Positions 6,013-6,826 of a stretch of DNA of 6,826 bases are shown in pieces; the stretch's first letter is position 1; the number at the start of each line of letters is the position of its first letter. Location: positions 1 through 6,826 of the forward strand of contig CAMBXJ010000235.1 of NCBI GenBank assembly GCA_945871455.1, in the 5' to 3' direction. The notes beneath the pieces are model-generated. The model had not been told where the DNA came from, searched no databases, and saw nothing but the letters and a program-made list of their open reading frames with translations. Source of the DNA: Asaia bogorensis. Its GTDB lineage: Bacteria > Pseudomonadota > Alphaproteobacteria > Acetobacterales > Acetobacteraceae. Both the position numbers and the translations under genes were made by a program.

Positions 6013-6123
6013 GGCGTCTAGGTTTCCGGTTCAACGACAGCCTGCCTGGATTGGGGGGGAGGTCAAGTGTCGTCTCCGCACGTCTCCCCACGTGGCCCCG
6101 CGCATCGGTCCCGGCGACAGGCC

Positions 6124-6176
6124 CAACCGAACCGACACAACCGAACCGGCCCTATCCGTGCGAACCGGCGTCGGTT
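6124..6176. promoter_or_regulatory. Cluster of AACCG motifs in the divergent gap, candidate operator region
   Basis: CAACCGAACCG occurs twice (6124-6134 and 6138-6148) with a 14-base period, giving four AACCG copies. A fifth copy forms an inverted repeat, AACCG-GCGT-CGGTT, at 6163-6176. A further CGGTT lies at 6027-6031 near the transporter start. Seven copies on the two strands in 222 bases is far above chance for a 5-mer. The region separates the transporter (minus) from the small plus-strand gene. Repeated half-sites of this kind suit a regulator that binds cooperatively, but none is identified. Confidence 0.4.
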
Positions 6177-6234
6177 ATCTCGGCGCGGGCGGATCGGACA
6201 CCGGGCGCCCCGACCCAGCTTGCGAGAGGCAGCG

Positions 6235-6564
6235 ATGCGAGACGGCGTTGATCCCTGGCGTACCGGCGACCTTGCCTATCTGGAACGAGAAATCAACTAT
6301 TGGACCGGGCCGATCGGATATCAGGCCTGCGCCGCGGGCGTGCAGGCGGCGCGAGACCTTGCCGCCCGGTTCGGCATGGCGCGAGTCGCGGTGCTGCCGG
6401 CCTGGGCCGCCCGCTACGACGGCGTTCTGGCCGACATCGTGGCCGGCATCGACCCGGCCGGGCGCGTGCTGGACTGCGCCGGCGCCGAAATCGTCGTGAT
6501 GCCGACGGACGCCAGCCTGCTTCGCTTCGTGGACTGGTGCGGCCAGCACGTCACCTGGGCGTGA
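6235..6564 (+). CDS. Uncharacterised 109-residue protein
   Basis: I do not recognise the family. ATG at 6235 has GAGAGG at 6224-6229, 5 bases upstream. The frame is open back to an ATG at 6067, but the added stretch is Arg/Pro-rich and covers the AACCG motif cluster, so the shorter start is preferred. The protein looks soluble, with no signal peptide or membrane span. An aromatic-rich N-terminal part (DPWRTGDLAYLEREINYW) is followed by an Ala-rich likely helix (about 31-46, AAGVQAARDLAARFG). Then come two possible strands (RVAVLP near 50-55 and AEIVVMP near 84-90) with a helix between, suggesting a small alpha/beta fold. Three cysteines (C32, C81, C102) are present with no metal-binding spacing. 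Base composition matches the neighbouring genes. It is divergent from the transporter and may share its regulatory region. Confidence 0.72.
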   Translation: MRDGVDPWRTGDLAYLEREINYWTGPIGYQACAAGVQAARDLAARFGMARVAVLPAWAARYDGVLADIVAGIDPAGRVLDCAGAEIVVMPTDASLLRFVDWCGQHVTWA

Positions 6565-6611
6565 CGCCTCGGCCAGCCGCGTGCAGGGCGGGTCGGGCAC
6601 CAACCGCCCCA

Positions 6612-6629
6612 ACCCACTGATCTGTGGGT
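6612..6629 (+). terminator. Small hairpin downstream of the 109-residue gene
   Basis: ACCCAC (6612-6617) pairs with GTGGGT (6624-6629) around the loop TGATCT, 47 bases beyond the stop codon. It has no T tract, and its right arm overlaps the start of the direct repeat at 6625. Its role as a terminator is weakly supported. Confidence 0.25.
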
Positions 6630-6659
6630 GGCCACTGTCAGTATGGGTGGCCACTGTCA
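6625..6659. repeat. 16-base direct repeat flanking the palindromic element
   Basis: TGGGTGGCCACTGTCA occurs at 6625-6640 and again at 6644-6659, separated by GTA. The second copy runs into the left arm of the large palindrome. Each copy contains the 8-base palindrome GTGGCCAC, which appears a third time at 6747-6754. The duplication may reflect slippage or rearrangement at the element's edge. Confidence 0.85.
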
Positions 6660-6754
6660 TTGCGAGCGTAGCGAAGCAATCCAGGGGCCTGGCGTCGTCG
6701 AGCCTGTTGGTTTGCCCTGGATTGCCACGCTGCGCTCGCAATGACGGTGGCCAC
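6647..6754. repeat. Long palindromic dispersed-repeat-type element
   Basis: The 40-base arms 6647-6686 and 6715-6754 are complementary except for two G-T wobbles (6655/6746 and 6669/6732) and two adjacent mismatches (6674/6727 and 6675/6726), around a 28-base loop. The arm core, TCATTGCGAGCG followed by AGCG-x-x-GCAATCCAGGG, is a sequence I recall as a very common intergenic palindrome in alphaproteobacteria and some other proteobacteria. It encodes nothing. As RNA it would form a strong hairpin downstream of the small gene. Mobility, if any, would depend on proteins encoded elsewhere. Confidence 0.85.
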
Positions 6755-6826
6755 CGGTAGGGCGGCAGGTCCGATTCTCCCCTATCGCAGCCTCGGCCCA
6801 GGATCCATCCCCAGCAGCGCTCGGCC

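Noticed and set aside
4972..6021. 349-codon plus-strand open frame opposite the transporter
   Set aside because: The composition is Arg/His/Gln-rich with no domain. It is the antisense shadow of the membrane protein gene.
4517..6091. 524-codon minus-strand open frame ending in the SDR C-terminus
   Set aside because: Most of it reads the transporter gene in the wrong frame and is His/Arg/Gly-rich. Only the last 37 or so codons are meaningful, and these belong to the broken SDR.
6067..6234. N-terminal extension of the 109-residue protein
   Set aside because: It is an Arg/Pro-rich, low-complexity stretch over the AACCG motif cluster. The internal ATG at 6235 has a good ribosome site.
6625..6754. 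Insertion sequence or transposon
   Set aside because: The arms enclose only 28 bases with no transposase gene. The arm core matches a dispersed palindromic repeat type instead.
6782..6826. Possible C-terminus of a minus-strand gene ending RALLGMDPGPRLR
   Set aside because: Only 14 codons are visible and the frame is open mainly because of high GC. A passing likeness to the RuvC N-terminus is contradicted by the immediate stop.

Overview
The window is GC-rich, with codon use dominated by G/C in third positions. Its gene content is ordinary for an aerobic or facultative alphaproteobacterium: a HerA-like ATPase, a tandem universal stress protein, an FNR/FixK-type box and dispersed palindromic repeats. 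Rhodospirillales or Acetobacterales relatives seem most likely, but the window alone cannot settle the genus. I saw no rRNA, tRNA, CRISPR array, transposase, integrase or phage structural gene.

Layout, left to right. Bases 1-198 hold the C-terminal end of a plus-strand gene that resembles the HerA-like DUF853 (YjgR-type) ATPases. After a short convergent gap (199-321) with nothing distinctive lies a minus-strand tandem universal stress protein (322-1158). Its upstream region holds a near-perfect FNR/FixK half-palindrome pair (1272-1285). The box is shared with a divergent 75-residue excisionase-like helix-turn-helix protein (1345-1572), which has a -10-like hexamer at the spacing expected of an FNR-activated promoter. 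The next gap (1573-1841) carries a GC-rich degenerate tandem repeat, a good sigma70-like promoter and a perfect inverted repeat.

The centre is a metabolic locus. The plus strand encodes a full-length type I Baeyer-Villiger monooxygenase (1842-3482) with all family fingerprints intact. Converging on it from the minus strand is a probable three-member unit: an MFS transporter (6012-4792), a broken short-chain dehydrogenase (4701-4517) and an intact short-chain dehydrogenase (4500-3742). A reasonable inference is uptake of an alicyclic or terpenoid-like alcohol or ketone, oxidation of the alcohol by the NAD-type dehydrogenase, and conversion of the ketone to an ester or lactone by the monooxygenase. 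No lactone hydrolase is present in the window. The 259-base convergent gap (3483-3741) is full of stem-loops, including a dispersed-repeat-like palindrome.

Upstream of the transporter is a 222-base divergent gap with seven AACCG/CGGTT motifs. It leads to an unrecognised 109-residue protein (6235-6564). The right end (6565-6826) contains no supported gene. It holds a small hairpin, a 16-base direct repeat and a 40-base-armed palindrome of the TCATTGCGAGCG...AGCAATCCAG type. I see nothing supportable in 6755-6826.

The most notable observations are the SDR remnant, in which the start and end of the gene are fused out of frame by a large internal deletion; the FNR-type divergent promoter; and a monooxygenase whose core resembles phenylacetone monooxygenase but whose active-site loop has the shorter cyclohexanone-monooxygenase length. 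I did not find a convincing wholly new system.
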